A stretch of DNA of 64,000 nucleotides from Petrosia ficiformis (Eukaryota; Porifera; Demospongiae; Haplosclerida; Petrosiidae). How positions within the stretch are numbered: position 1 is the stretch's first letter; every line of letters starts with the position of its first letter. The notes beneath the pieces are model-generated. The model saw only the letters and a program-made list of their open reading frames with translations, ran no database searches and was not told where the DNA came from. The DNA lies in NCBI GenBank assembly GCA_947044365.1, contig OX345653.1, positions 2,179,501 to 2,243,500 of the forward strand, written 5' to 3'. A program made the translations under genes and the position numbers. Below are positions 1 to 13,155 of the stretch, one piece after another.

Positions 1-67
1 GACTATTCTGACAGTGGAGACTACTGTGAGAGTAGAGACTATTGTGACTATAGATACTACTGTGACA

Positions 68-94
68 GCAGTTACCACTGTCGCAGTATTCTCT
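68..94 (+). repeat. M-to-P strand-switch junction (founder type, 14 copies)
   Basis: The core AGTTACCACTGTCGCAG joins an M-oriented array on its left to a P-oriented array on its right. The same junction with the same flanks begins at 68, 3,144, 5,397, 7,707, 10,782, 12,984, 15,439, 17,041, 18,961, 23,838, 25,391, 29,849, 31,449 (variant GTTGCAG) and 33,012. Only the palindrome at 17,987 uses a different M-to-P junction. Sharing implies one founder event copied by amplification. Confidence 0.88.
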
Positions 95-693
95 AATGTG
101 TCGGTGGTAATTGGTGTCAAAGTAGTCTCTACTCTCACAGTAGAGTCTATTGACACAAGTAGTCTCTAACTGTCACAGTACTTTCCACTGTCACCGCTGT
201 CTCTGCTGTCGCAGTAGTCTCTAGTGTTAGAGTAGTCTCTACTGTCACTGTAGTCTCTAATGTCAGAGTTTAGTCTATTGTCACAATAGTCTCTACTGTC
301 ACAGCAGTCTCTACTGTGACATCACAATAGTCTATACTGTCACCGTAGAGACTATAGTCAAAAGAGTCTCTACTGTCCCAATAATCTCTACTGTCACAAC
401 AGTCTCTATAGTCACAAAAGTCTCCACTGTCACAATAGTCCTTACTGCCAGTGGTAACTGCTGTCACATAGGTATCTATGGCCACAATAGTCTCTACTGT
501 CACAGTAGTCTCTACAGTCAGAGTAGTATCTACTCTCGCAGTAGTCTCAAATATCACAGTAGTCTCTACTGTCACGGTAGTCTGTACTGTGACAGTAGAG
601 TCTATTGTCACAGTAGTCTCTACTGTCACAGTAGTCTCTACTGTCAAAAGTGCCTATAGTCTCTTCTGTCACAATAGTCTCTATGGTCACAAT

Positions 694-709
694 AGTCTCA
701 GTAGAGACT
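694..709 (+). repeat. P-to-M strand-switch junction (founder type, 11 copies)
   Basis: AGTCTCAGTAGAGACT is a fold-back with six-base arms and a four-base loop; with its flanks the arms extend to 12 bases with one mismatch. It joins P to M. Copies or close variants lie near 694, 4,036, 5,931, 8,332, 11,731, 13,608, 16,662, 23,459, 28,563, 31,069 and 32,766. Most are preceded by the same string, CTATGGTCACAAT. The remaining P-to-M changes (about 17,715, 18,170 and 24,470) are of other types. Confidence 0.85.
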
Positions 710-1518
710 ACTGTGACAGTAGAGACAATTGTGACAGTAGAGACTATTGTGACAGTGGAAACTATTGTGACAGTCGAGACTATTATGACAGTGGCGACTA
801 TTTTGATTATAGAGATTACTACGACAGCAGAGACAGCGATGAATGTTGAAACTTCTGTGACAGTAGAGAAAATGGTGACAGTAAAGATTATTGTGACTAT
901 AGAGTTTACTGCGACAGCAGAGACAGCGGTGACAGTTGAAACTTCTGTGACAGTTAGGGACTATTTTGTCAGAAGACTACTGGCAGTAGAGACTACTGTG
1001 ACAATAGACTCTACTGTGACAGTAGACTACTGTGACAGTAGAAACTACTTTGACGGTAGACAACTGTGATAGTAGAGACTACTGCGATAGCAGATACTGC
1101 GGTGACAGTTGAAATTATCGTGACGGTAGATACTGTTGTGACAGTAGAGACTACTGTGACAGCAGTTTCTACCGTGATATAAGAGACTACTGCGACATCT
1201 GAGAGTGCAGTGATAGTGGACAATTGTGACTATAGATACTACTGTGACTGTAGAGAAAATTGTGACTGTAGAGACTATTGTGAGTGTAGAGACTATTGTG
1301 ACTATAGAGACAACTGTGACAGTAGAGACAAATGTGACAGTGGGGACTATTGTTACTACAGAGAATGTTGTGACTGTAGAGACTACTGGCACTTGTGAAA
1401 GTAGAGAATACTTTGAGAGTAGAGACTACTGTTACAGTAAAGACAAGAGTGACAGTAGATACAATTTTGACATTAGAGACAATTGTGATTAAAGAAAGTA
1501 CTGTGAGTGTAGAAACAA

Positions 1519-1578
1519 TTGTGACAGTACAGACAATTGTGACAGTACAGACAATTGTGACAGTACAGACAATTGTGA
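1519..1578 (-). repeat. Run of near-perfect 18-bp monomers
   Basis: Consecutive exact copies of the 18-mer CAGTACAGACAATTGTGA. The same run is preserved in the 7.64-kb copy near 9,157-9,216. It is a locally homogenised patch in otherwise mixed monomers. Confidence 0.8.
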
Positions 1579-3037
1579 CAGTAGATACAATTTTGACATT
1601 AGAGACAATTGTGATTATAGAAAGTACTGTGAGTGTAGAAACAATGGTGACAGTACAGACAATTGTGACAGTAGAGAATATTGTGACAGTAGAGACTATT
1701 GTGACTATAGAGACTACTGTGACAGTATAGACAATTGTGACAGTAGAGACAATTGTAACAGTATAGACTATTGTGACATTAGAGACTATTTTGACAGTAG
1801 AGACTATTGTGAGTATAGAGACCACTGTGACAGAAGTCACCACTGTGCTACTGTGACAGTAGAGACTACTGTGACAGTGGAGACTATTGTGCCCGTAGAC
1901 ATTATTGTGACTGTGGAGACTATTGTGACTATACAGACTATTGTGACACTAGAGACTTTAGGCACTTGTGACAGTATAGACTACTGTGAGAGTAGACTAC
2001 TGCGATAATAGACTCTACTGTGACAGTAGAGACTACGGTGGGAGTAGAGACAATTATGACAGTAGATACAGTTGTGACAGTAGAGACTATTGTGAATATA
2101 GAAACTACTGAAACAGTAGAGATTATTGTGACAGCGGAGACTATTGTGACTATACATACTATTATGACAATAGAGACTATAAGGCAAGTGACAGTAGAGA
2201 CTACTGTGAGAGTAGAGACTACTGTGATTATAGACTCTACTCTGACATTAGAGACTACTGTGACAGTAGAAACTACTTTGACGGTAGACTACTGTGATAG
2301 TAGAGACTACTGCGATAGCAGATACTGCGGTGACAGTTGAAATTATTGTGACAGAAGAGACTGTTTTGACAGTAGAGACTACTATGACAGCAGTTACTAC
2401 CGTGATATAAGAGACTACTGCGACATCTGAGACTGCAGTGACAGTAGACAATTGTGACTATAGAAACTACTGTGACTGTAGAGACAATTGTTGACTGTAG
2501 AGACAATTGTGACTGTGGAGACTATTGTGAGAGTAGGGACTATTGTGACTATAGAGACAACGGTGACAGTAGAGACAATTGTGACAGTGGAGACTATTGT
2601 TACTACAAAAACTGTTGTGACTGTAGAGACTATAGGCACCGGTGACAGTAGAGACTACTGTATATACAATTTTGACATTAGAGACAATTGTGATTATAGA
2701 AAGTACTGACAGTACAGACAATTGTGACAGTACAGACAATAGTGACAGTAGAGAATATTGTGACAATAGAGACTATTGTTACTATAGAGACTACTGTGAC
2801 AGTATAGACAATTGTGACAGTAGAGACAATTGTGACAGTATAGACTATTGTGACATTGGAGACTATTTTGACAGTAGAGACTATTGTGATTATAGAGACT
2901 ACTGTGACAGCAGTCACCACTGTGACAGTAAAGACAACTTTGACAGTTGAGACTACTGAGACAGCAGAGACTGCGACGACAGTTGAAACTACTGCCAGAG
3001 TAGACACTAATTTTGACTGTAAAAACTACTGTAACAG

Positions 3038-3060
3038 ATGTTGCCAACTTTACATTATAG
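3038..3060 (-). repeat. Rare marker variant TTGCCAACTTTACATTATAG
   Basis: This string does not fit the 18-bp consensus and so marks homologous blocks. In M orientation it occurs near 3,040, 5,294, 7,370, 7,608, 10,679, 12,880, 15,332, 18,856 and 25,283. In P orientation, reading TATAATGTGAAGTTGGCAAC or close, it lies near 3,640, 11,340, 15,717, 30,130, 37,657 and 46,080. It may be a relic of the sequence from which a monomer expansion began. Confidence 0.8.
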
Positions 3061-4802
3061 CTATGGCGACAGTTGAGACTATTCTGACAGTAGAGACTAC
3101 TGTGAGAGTAAAGAGTATTGTGACTATAGATATTACTGTGACAGCAGTTACCACTGTCGCAGTATTCTCTAGTGTCACGGTGGTAATTGCTGTCACAGTA
3201 GTCTCTACTCTCACAGTAGAGTCTATTGTCACAGTAGTCTCTAACGTTCACAGTACTTTCAACTGTCACCGCTGTTTCTGCTGTCGCAGTAAGTCTCTAC
3301 TGTTAGAGTAGTCTCTACTGTCACTGTAGTCTCTACTGTCAGAGTTTAGTCTGTTGTCACAATAGTCTCTACTGTCACAGTAGTCTCTACTGTCACATCA
3401 CAATAGTCTCTACTTTCACGGTAGAGACTATAGTCACAATAGTCACTACTGTCGCAGTAGTCTCTACTTTCACAATTGTCTCTACTGTCACAATTGTCTC
3501 TACTGTCACAGTAGTCTCTACTCTCATCACAATAGTCTCTACTGTCACAATAGTATCTACTGTCACAGTGGTAACTGCTGTCACAGTATTTACTATAGTC
3601 ACAATGGTCTCTACTCTCAGAGTAGTCTCAACTGTCGCACTAGCTATAATGTGAAGTTGGCAACTGCTGTCGCAGTAGTTTCTACAGTAAAAATTATAGT
3701 TTACTGAGGCAGAAGTTTCAACTGTCACAGCAGTGATTGCTCTCACAGTAGTCTCTATACTCACAATAGTCTCTAATGTCACAATAGTCACCACTGTCAC
3801 AATAATCTCTACTCTCATAATAGTCTCTACGGTTACAGTGGTACTGCTGTCACAGTATTCTCTATAGTCACAATAGTCTCTACTGTCGAAATAGTCTCCA
3901 ATCTCACAATAGTCTATACTGTCACAATAGTCTCTACTGTCACAATTGTCTATATTGTGACAGTAGTCTCTCAGGTCAGAATAGTCTCTACTGTCACAAT
4001 AGTCTCTACTGTCACAATTGTCTCTACTGTCACAATTGTCTCAGTAAAGACTACTGTGACCGTAGAGACTACTGTGACAGTGGAGACTATTGTCTCCGTA
4101 GAGATTATTGTGACAGTGGAGACTATTGTGACTATACAGACTATTGTGACACTAGAGTCTTTAGGCTTTTGTGACAGTATAGACTACTGTGAGAGTAGGT
4201 TACTGTGATAGTAGACTCTACTCTGAAAGTAGAGACTACTGTGAGAGTAGAGACAATTGTGACAGTAGATACAGTTTTGACAGTAGAGACTATTGTGAAT
4301 ATAGAAACTACTGTAACAGTAGAGATTATTGTGATAGTTGAGACTATTATGACTATAGATACTATTATGACAGTAGAGACTATAGGCACGTGAGACAGTA
4401 GAGACTACTGTTGACAGTAGAGACTACTGTGACAGCAGTTACTACCGTGATATAAGAGACTACTGCGACATCTGAGACTGCAGTGACAGTAGACAATTGT
4501 GACTATAGATACTACTGTGACTGTAGAGATAATTGTTGACTGTAGAGAAAATTGTGACTGTAGAGACTATTGTGACAGTAGAGACTATTGTGACTATAGA
4601 GACAACTGTGACAGTAGAGACAATTGTGACAGTGGAGACTATTGTTACTGCAGAGACTGTTGTGACTGAAGAGACTACAGGCACTTGTGACAGTAGAGAC
4701 ATCTTTCAGAGTAGAGACTACTGTTACAATAGAGACTATTGTGACAGTAGATACAGTTTTGACATTACAGACAATGTGATTATAGAAAGTACTGTGAGTG
4801 TA

Positions 4803-5018
4803 GAGAAAATTTTGACAGTACAGACAATTGTGACAGTAGAGAATATTGTGACAGTACAAAACTTTGTGATAGTAGAGACTACTGTGACAGTAGAGACAAT
4901 TGTGACAGTAGAGAAAATTTTGACAGTACAGACAATTGTGACAGTAGAGAATATTGTGACAGTACAAAATTTTGTGATAGTAGAGACTACTGTGACAGTA
5001 GAGACAATTGTGACAGTA
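4803..5018. repeat. 108-bp tandem duplication (six monomers each)
   Basis: The segment 4,803-4,910 is repeated at 4,911-5,018. Both begin GAGAAAATTTTGACAGTA and differ by very few bases. The corresponding place in the 7.64-kb copy (near 12,498) has only one, so this is a copy-number difference between paralogous blocks. Confidence 0.88.
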
Positions 5019-5589
5019 GAGAATATTGTGACAGTACAGACAATTGTGACAGTAGAGACTACTGTGACAGTATAGACAATTGTGACAGAAGAGACAATTG
5101 TGACAATATAGACTATTGTGACATTAGAGACTAATTTGACAGTAGAGACTATTGTGAGTATAGAGACTACTGTGACAGCAGTCACCACTGTGACAGTAAA
5201 GACAACTGTGACAGTTGAGACTACTGCGGTGACAGTTGAAACTCCTGCCACAATAGACACTAATTTTGACTGTAGAAACTACTGCAACAGCTGTTGCCAA
5301 CTTTACATTATAGCTACTGCGACAGTTGAGACTATTCTGACAGTGGAGACTACTGTGAGAGTAGAGACTATTGTGACTATAGATACTACTGTGACAGCAG
5401 TTACCACTGTCGCAGTATTCTCTAATGTCACGGGGGTAATTGCTGTCACAGTAGTCTCTACTCACACAGTAGAGTCAATTGACACAGTAGTCTCTAACTG
5501 TCACAATACTTTCCACTGTCACCACTGTCTCTGCTGTCGCAGTAGTCTCTAGTGTTAGAGTAGTCTCTATATTCACTGTAGTCTCTACC

Positions 5590-5860
5590 GTCACAAGTGC
5601 CTATAGTCTCTACTGTCACAACTGTATAGTCACAGTAGTCTCTAACTGTCACTGCAGTCGCTGCTGTAGTAGTAGTCTCTAAATGTCACGGTGGTAACTG
5701 CTGTCACTGTAGTCTCTACTGTGACAGTAGAGTGTATTGTCACAGAAGTCTCTACTGTCAATCGTCTACTGTCACAATAGTCTTTAGCTGTCACAGTAGT
5801 TTAAACTGTCACTGCAGTCTCTGATGTCGCAGTAGTCTCTAATGTCCCAGTAGTTTCAAC
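5590..5860 (+). repeat. Block shared with 31,845-32,115
   Basis: A run of uncommon variants (AACTGTATAGTCACAG, GTAGTAGTAGTCTCTAA, GTCAATCGTCTACTG, AGTTTAAACTGTC) occurs here and at offset 26,255 with only a few differences. The later part also occurs near 17,370 and 24,160. It is a separate homology that does not respect the 7.64-kb unit. Confidence 0.75.
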
Positions 5861-7639
5861 TGTCACAGTAGTCTCTACAGTCACAAGTGCCTATAGTCTC
5901 TTCTGTCACAATAGTCTCTATGGTCACAATAGTCTCAGTAGAGACTACTGTGACAGTAGAGACTACTGTGACAGTGGAGACTATTTTGTCCGTAGAGATT
6001 ATTGTGACAGTGGAGACTATTGTGACTATACAAACTATTGTGACTCTAGAGACTTTAGGCTCTTGTGACAGTATAGACTACTGTGAGAGTAGACTACTGT
6101 GATAGTAGACTCTACGGTGAGAGTAGAGACTACTGTGACAGTAGAGACAATTGTGACATTAGAGACTATTGTGACAGTGGAATCTATTGTGACAGTCGAG
6201 ACTATTATGACAGTGGAGACTATTTTGATTATAGAGATTACTACGACAGCAGAGACAGCGGTGAATGTTGAAACTTCTGTGACAGTAGAGAAATTTGTGA
6301 CAGTAAAGATTATTGTGACTATAGAGTCTACCTCGACAGCAGAGACAGCGGTGACAGTTGAAACTACTGTGACAGAGACTATTTTGTCAGAAACTACTGG
6401 CAGTAGAGACTACTATGACGATAGACTCTACTCTGACAGTATAGACAATGTGACAGTAGAAACTACTTTGACGGTAGACAACTATGATAGTAGGGACTAC
6501 AGCGATAGCGGTGACAGTTGAAATTATTGTGACAATAGAGACTGTTCTGACAGTAGAGAATACGGTGACAGCCGTTACCACCGTGATATAAAAGACTACT
6601 TCGACATCTGAGACTACTCTGAGAGTAGAGACTACTGTGACAGTGGAGACTATTGTGCCCGTACAGATTATTGTGACAGACAGTGGAGACTATTGTGACT
6701 ATACAGACTATTGTGACACTAGAGACTTTAGGCACTTGTGACACTATAGACTACTGTGAGAGTAGACTACTGTGAATAATAGACTCTACTGTGACAGAAG
6801 AGACTACGGTGAGAGTAGAGACAATTATGACAGTAGAGAATATTGTGAATATAGAAACTACTGAAACAGTAGAGATTATTGTGACAGCGGAGACTACTGT
6901 AACTATAGATACTACTATTACAGTAGAGACTATAAGGGACGTGACAGTAGAGACTACTTTGAGAGTAGAGACTACTGTTACAGTAGAGACAATTGTGACA
7001 GTAGATACAATTTTTACATTAGAGACAATTGTGATTATAGAAAGTACTATGAGTGTAGAGACAATTGTGACAGTACAGACAATTGTGACAGTAGAGAATA
7101 TTGTGACAGTACAAAACTTTGTGATAGTAGAGACTACTGTGACAGTATAGACAATTGTGACAGTAGAGACAATTGTGACAGTATAGACTATTGTGACATT
7201 AGAGACTATTTTGACAGTAGAGACTATTGTGAGTATAGAAACTACTGTGACAGAAGTCACCACTGTGACAGTAAAGACAACTGTGACAGTTGAGACTACT
7301 GCGGCGACAGTTGAAACTACTGCCACAGTAGACACTAATTTTGACTGTAGAAGCCACCCGCAACAGCTGTTGCCAACTTTACATTATAGCTACTGCGACA
7401 GTTGAGACTATTTTGACAGTAGAGACTACTGTGAGAGTAGAGACTATTGTGACTATAGATACTACTGTAAAAGCAGTTACCACTGTGACAGTAAAGACAA
7501 CTGTGACAGTTGAGACTACTGCGACAGCAGAGACTGCGGTGACAGTTGAAACTACCGCCACAGTAGACAATAATTTTGACTGTAGAAACTACTGCAACAG
7601 CTGTTGCCAACTTTACATTATAGCTACTGCGACAGTTGA

Positions 7640-10600
7640 GACTATTCTGACAGTGGAGACTACTGTGAGAGTAGAGACTATTGTGACTATAGATACTACT
7701 GTGACAGCAGTTACCACTGTCGCAGTATTCTCTAATGTGTCGGTGGTAATTGGTGTCAAAGTAGTCTCTACTCTCACAGTAGAGTCTATTGACACAGTAG
7801 TCTCTAACTGTCACAGTACTTTCCACTGTCACCGCTGTCTCTGCTGTCGCAGTAGTCTCTAGTGTTAGAGTAGTCTCTACTGTCACTGTAGTCTCTAATG
7901 TCAGAGTTTAGTCTATTGTCACAATAGTCTCTACTGTCACAGCAGTCTCTACTGTGACATCACAATAGTCTATACTGTCACCGTAGAGACTATAGTCAAA
8001 AGAGTCTCTACTGTCCCAATAATCTCTACTGTCACAACAGTCTCTATAGTCACAAAAGTCTCCACTGTCACAATAGTCCTTACTGCCAGTGGTAACTGCT
8101 GTCACATAGGTATCTATGGCCACAATAGTCTCTACTGTCACAGTAGTCTCTACAGTCAGAGTAGTATCTACTCTCGCAGTAGTCTCAAATATCACAGTAG
8201 TCTCTACTGTCACGGTAGTCTGTACTGTGACAGTAGAGTCTATTGTCACAGTAGTCTCTACTGTCACAGTAGTCTCTACTGTCAAAAGTGCCTATAGTCT
8301 CTTCTGTCACAATAGTCTCTATGGTCACAATAGTCTCAGTAGAGACTACTGTGACAGTAGAGACAATTGTGACAGTAGAGACTATTGTGACAGTGGAAAC
8401 TATTGTGACAGTCGAGACTATTATGACAGTGGCGACTATTTTGATTATAGAGATTACTACGACAGCAGAGACAGCGATGAATGTTGAAACTTCTGTGACA
8501 GTAGAGAAAATGGTGACAGTAAAGATTATTGTGACTATAGAGTTTACTGCGACAGCAGAGACAGCGGTGACAGTTGAAACTTCTGTGACAGTTAGGGACT
8601 ATTTTGTCAGAAGACTACTGGCAGTAGAGACTACTGTGACAATAGACTCTACTGTGACAGTAGACTACTGTGACAGTAGAAACTACTTTGACGGTAGACA
8701 ACTGTGATAGTAGAGACTACTGCGATAGCAGATACTGCGGTGACAGTTGAAATTATCGTGACGGTAGATACTGTTGTGACAGTAGAGACTACTGTGACAG
8801 CAGTTTCTACCGTGATATAAGAGACTACTGCGACATCTGAGAGTGCAGTGATAGTGGACAATTGTGACTATAGATACTACTGTGACTGTAGAGAAAATTG
8901 TGACTGTAGAGACTATTGTGAGTGTAGAGACTATTGTGACTATAGAGACAACTGTGACAGTAGAGACAAATGTGACAGTGGGGACTATTGTTACTACAGA
9001 GAATGTTGTGACTGTAGAGACTACTGGCACTTGTGAAAGTAGAGAATACTTTGAGAGTAGAGACTACTGTTACAGTAAAGACAAGAGTGACAGTAGATAC
9101 AATTTTGACATTAGAGACAATTGTGATTAAAGAAAGTACTGTGAGTGTAGAAACAATTGTGACAGTACAGACAATTGTGACAGTACAGACAATTGTGACA
9201 GTACAGACAATTGTGACAGTAGATACAATTTTGACATTAGAGACAATTGTGATTATAGAAAGTACTGTGAGTGTAGAAACAATGGTGACAGTACAGACAA
9301 TTGTGACAGTAGAGAATATTGTGACAGTAGAGACTATTGTGACTATAGAGACTACTGTGACAGTATAGACAATTGTGACAGTAGAGACAATTGTAACAGT
9401 ATAGACTATTGTGACATTAGAGACTATTTTGACAGTAGAGACTATTGTGAGTATAGAGACCACTGTGACAGAAGTCACCACTGTGCTACTGTGACAGTAG
9501 AGACTACTGTGACAGTGGAGACTATTGTGCCCGTAGACATTATTGTGACTGTGGAGACTATTGTGACTATACAGACTATTGTGACACTAGAGACTTTAGG
9601 CACTTGTGACATTATAGACTACTGTGAGAGTAGACTACTGCGATAATAGACTCTACTGTGACAGTAGAGACTACGGTGGGAGTAGAGACAATTATGACAG
9701 TAGATACAGTTGTGACAGTAGAGACTATTGTGAATATAGAAACTACTGAAACAGTAGAGATTAATGTGACAGCGGAGACTATTGTGACTATACATACTAT
9801 TATGACAATAGAGACTATAAGGCAAGTGACAGTAGAGACTACTGTGAGAGTAGAGACTACTGTGATTATAGACTCTACTCTGACATTAGAGACTACTGTG
9901 ACAGTAGAAACTACTTTGACGGTAGACTACTGTGATAGTAGAGACTACTGCGATAGCAGATACTGCGGTGACAGTTGAAATTATTGTGACAGAAGAGACT
10001 GTTTTGACAGTAGAGACTACTATGACAGCAGTTACTACCGTGATATAAGAGACTACTGCGACATCTGAGACTGCAGTGACAGTAGACAATTGTGACTATA
10101 GAAACTACTGTGACTGTAGAGACAATTGTTGACTGTAGAGACAATTGTGACTGTGGAGACTATTGTGAGAGTAGGGACTATTGTGACTATAGAGACAACG
10201 GTGACAGTAGAGACAATTGTGACAGTGGAGACTATTGTTACTACAAAAACTGTTGTGACTGTAGAGACTATAGGCACCGGTGACAGTAGAGACTACTGTA
10301 TATACAATTTTGACATTAGAGACAATTGTGATTATAGAAAGTACTGACAGTACAGACAATTGTGACAGTACAGACAATTGTGACAGTAGAGAATATTGTG
10401 ACAATAGAGACTATTGTTACTATAGAGACTACTGTGACAGTATAGACAATTGTGACAGTAGAGACAATTGTGACAGTATAGACTATTGTGACATTGGAGA
10501 CTATTTTGACAGTAGAGACTATTGTGATTATAGAGACTACTGTGACAGCAGTCACCACTGTGACAGTAAAGACAACTGTGACAGTTGAGACTACTGAGAC

Positions 10601-13155
10601 AGCAGAGACTGCGACGACAGTTGAAACTACTGCCAGAGTAGACACTAATTTTGACTGTAAAAACTACTGTAACAGATGTTGCCAACTTTACATTATAGCT
10701 ACGGCGACAGTTGAGACTATTCTGACAGTAGAGACTACTGTGAGAGTAAAGAGTATTGTGACTATAGATATTACTGTGACAGCAGTTACCACTGTCGCAG
10801 TATTCTCTAGTGTCACGGTGGTAATTGCTGTCACAGTAGTCTCTACTCTCACAGTAGAGTCTATTGTCACAGTAGTCTCTAACGTTCACAGTACTTTCAA
10901 CTGTCACCGCTGTTTCTGCTGTCGCAGTAAGTCTCTACTGTTAGAGTAGTCTCTACTGTCACTGTAGTCTCTACTGTCAGAGTTTAGTCTGTTGTCACAA
11001 TAGTCTCTACTGTCACAGTAGTCTCTACTGTCACATCACAATAGTCTCTACTTTCACGGTAGAGACTATAGTCACAATAGTCACTACTGTCGCAGTAGTC
11101 TCTACTTTCACAATTGTCTCTACTGTCACAATTGTCTCTACTGTCACAGTAGTCTCTACTCTCATCACAATAGTCTCTACTGTCACAATTGTCTCTACTG
11201 TCACAGTAGTCTCTACTCTCATCACAATAGTCTCTACTGTCACAATAGTATCTACTGTCACAGTGGTAACTGCTGTCACAGTATTTACTATAGTCACAAT
11301 GGTCTCTACTCTCAGAGTAGTCTCAACTGTCGCACTAGCTATAATGTGAAGTTGGCAACTGCTGTCGCAGTAGTTTCTACAGTAAAAATTATAGTTTACT
11401 GAGGCAGAAGTTTCAACTGTCACAGCAGTGATTGCTCTCACAGTAGTCTCTATACTCACAATAGTCTCTAATGTCACAATAGTCACCACTGTCACAATAA
11501 TCTCTACTCTCATAATAGTCTCTACGGTTACAGTGGTACTGCTGTCACAGTATTCTCTATAGTCACAATAGTCTCTACTGTCGAAATAGTCTCCAATCTC
11601 ACAATAGTCTATACTGTCACAATAGTCTCTACTGTCACAATTGTCTATATTGTGACAGTAGTCTCTCAGGTCAGAATAGTCTCTACTGTCACAATAGTCT
11701 CTACTGTCACAATTGTCTCTACTGTCACAATTGTCTCAGTAAAGACTACTGTGACCGTAGAGACTACTGTGACAGTGGAGACTATTGTCTCCGTAGAGAT
11801 TATTGTGACAGTGGAGACTATTGTGACTATACAGACTATTGTGACACTAGAGTCTTTAGGCTTTTGTGACAGTATAGACTACTGTGAGAGTAGGTTACTG
11901 TGATAGTAGACTCTACTCTGAAAGTAGAGACTACTGTGAGAGTAGAGACAATTGTGACAGTAGATACAGTTTTGACAGTAGAGACTATTGTGAATATAGA
12001 AACTACTGTAACAGTAGAGATTATTGTGATAGTTGAGACTATTATGACTATAGATACTATTATGACAGTAGAGACTATAGGCACGTGAGACAGTAGAGAC
12101 TACTGTTGACAGTAGAGACTACTGTGACAGCAGTTACTACCGTGATATAAGAGACTACTGCGACATCTGAGACTGCAGTGACAGTAGACAATTGTGACTA
12201 TAGATACTACTGTGACTGTAGAGATAATTGTTGACTGTAGAGAAAATTGTGACTGTAGAGACTATTGTGACAGTAGAGACTATTGTGACTATAGAGACAA
12301 CTGTGACAGTAGAGACAATTGTGACAGTGGAGACTATTGTTACTGCAGAGACTGTTGTGACTGAAGAGACTACAGGCACTTGTGACAGTAGAGACATCTT
12401 TCAGAGTAGAGACTACTGTTACAATAGAGACTATTGTGACAGTAGATACAGTTTTGACATTACAGACAATGTGATTATAGAAAGTACTGTGAGTGTAGAG
12501 AAAATTTTGACAGTACAGACAATTGTGACAGTAGAGAATATTGTGACAGTACAAAATTTTGTGATAGTAGAGACTACTGTGACAGTAGAGACAATTGTGA
12601 CAGTAGAGAATATTGTGACAGTACAGACAATTGTGACAGTAGAGACTACTGTGACAGTATAGACAATTGTGACAGAAGAGACAATTGTGACAATATAGAC
12701 TATTGTGACATTAGAGACTAATTTGACAGTAGAGACTATTGTGAGTATAGAGACTACTGTGACAGCAGTCACCACTGTGACAGTAAAGACAACTGTGACA
12801 GTTGAGACTACTGCGGTGACAGTTGAAACTCCTGCCACAATAGACACTAATTTTGACTGTAGAAACTACTGCAACAGCTGTTGCCAACTTTACATTATAG
12901 CTACTGCGACAGTTGAGACTATTCTGACAGTGGAGACTACTGTGAGAGTAGAGACTATTGTGACTATAGATACTACTGTGACAGCAGTTACCACTGTCGC
13001 AGTATTCTCTAATGTCACGGTGGTAATTGCTGTCACAGTAGTCTCTACTCACACAGTAGAGTCAATTGACACAGTAGTCTCTAACTGTCACAATACTTTC
13101 CACTGTCACCACTGTCTCTGCTGTCGCAGTAGTCTCTAGTGTTAGAGTAGTCTCT
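7640..13155. repeat. 7.64-kb higher-order repeat, copy 2
   Basis: Near-identical second copy of 1-5,568 plus the intervening part. Relative to copy 1 it has a 57-bp tandem expansion at about 11,161-11,274 and lacks one of two 108-bp repeats present at 4,803-5,018, so the offset runs 7,638, then 7,695, then 7,587. Such whole-segment steps with few point differences indicate recent unequal exchange or replication slippage. An assembly effect cannot be excluded. Confidence 0.9.
11161..11274. repeat. 57-bp tandem duplication
   Basis: A segment beginning CTCATCACAATAGTC occurs at 11,161 and again at 11,218. The paralogous position near 3,523 has it once. The length, 57 bp, is three monomers plus three bases, because one monomer carries an extra TCA. 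Confidence 0.85.

Larger units (their letters stand above)
1..5568. repeat. 7.64-kb higher-order repeat, copy 1
   Basis: This stretch matches 7,640-13,155 base for base over long runs. The offset is 7,639 up to about 155 and 7,638 after it, because of one extra A in the first copy. I noticed fewer than ten substitutions in the parts compared, for example at about 1,970, 2,139, 2,730, 2,938 and 5,434. Copy 1 starts outside the window. Beyond about 5,568 the two copies differ: copy 1 continues with a block also found near 31,840, while copy 2 re-enters a block like 224-700. Confidence 0.9.
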
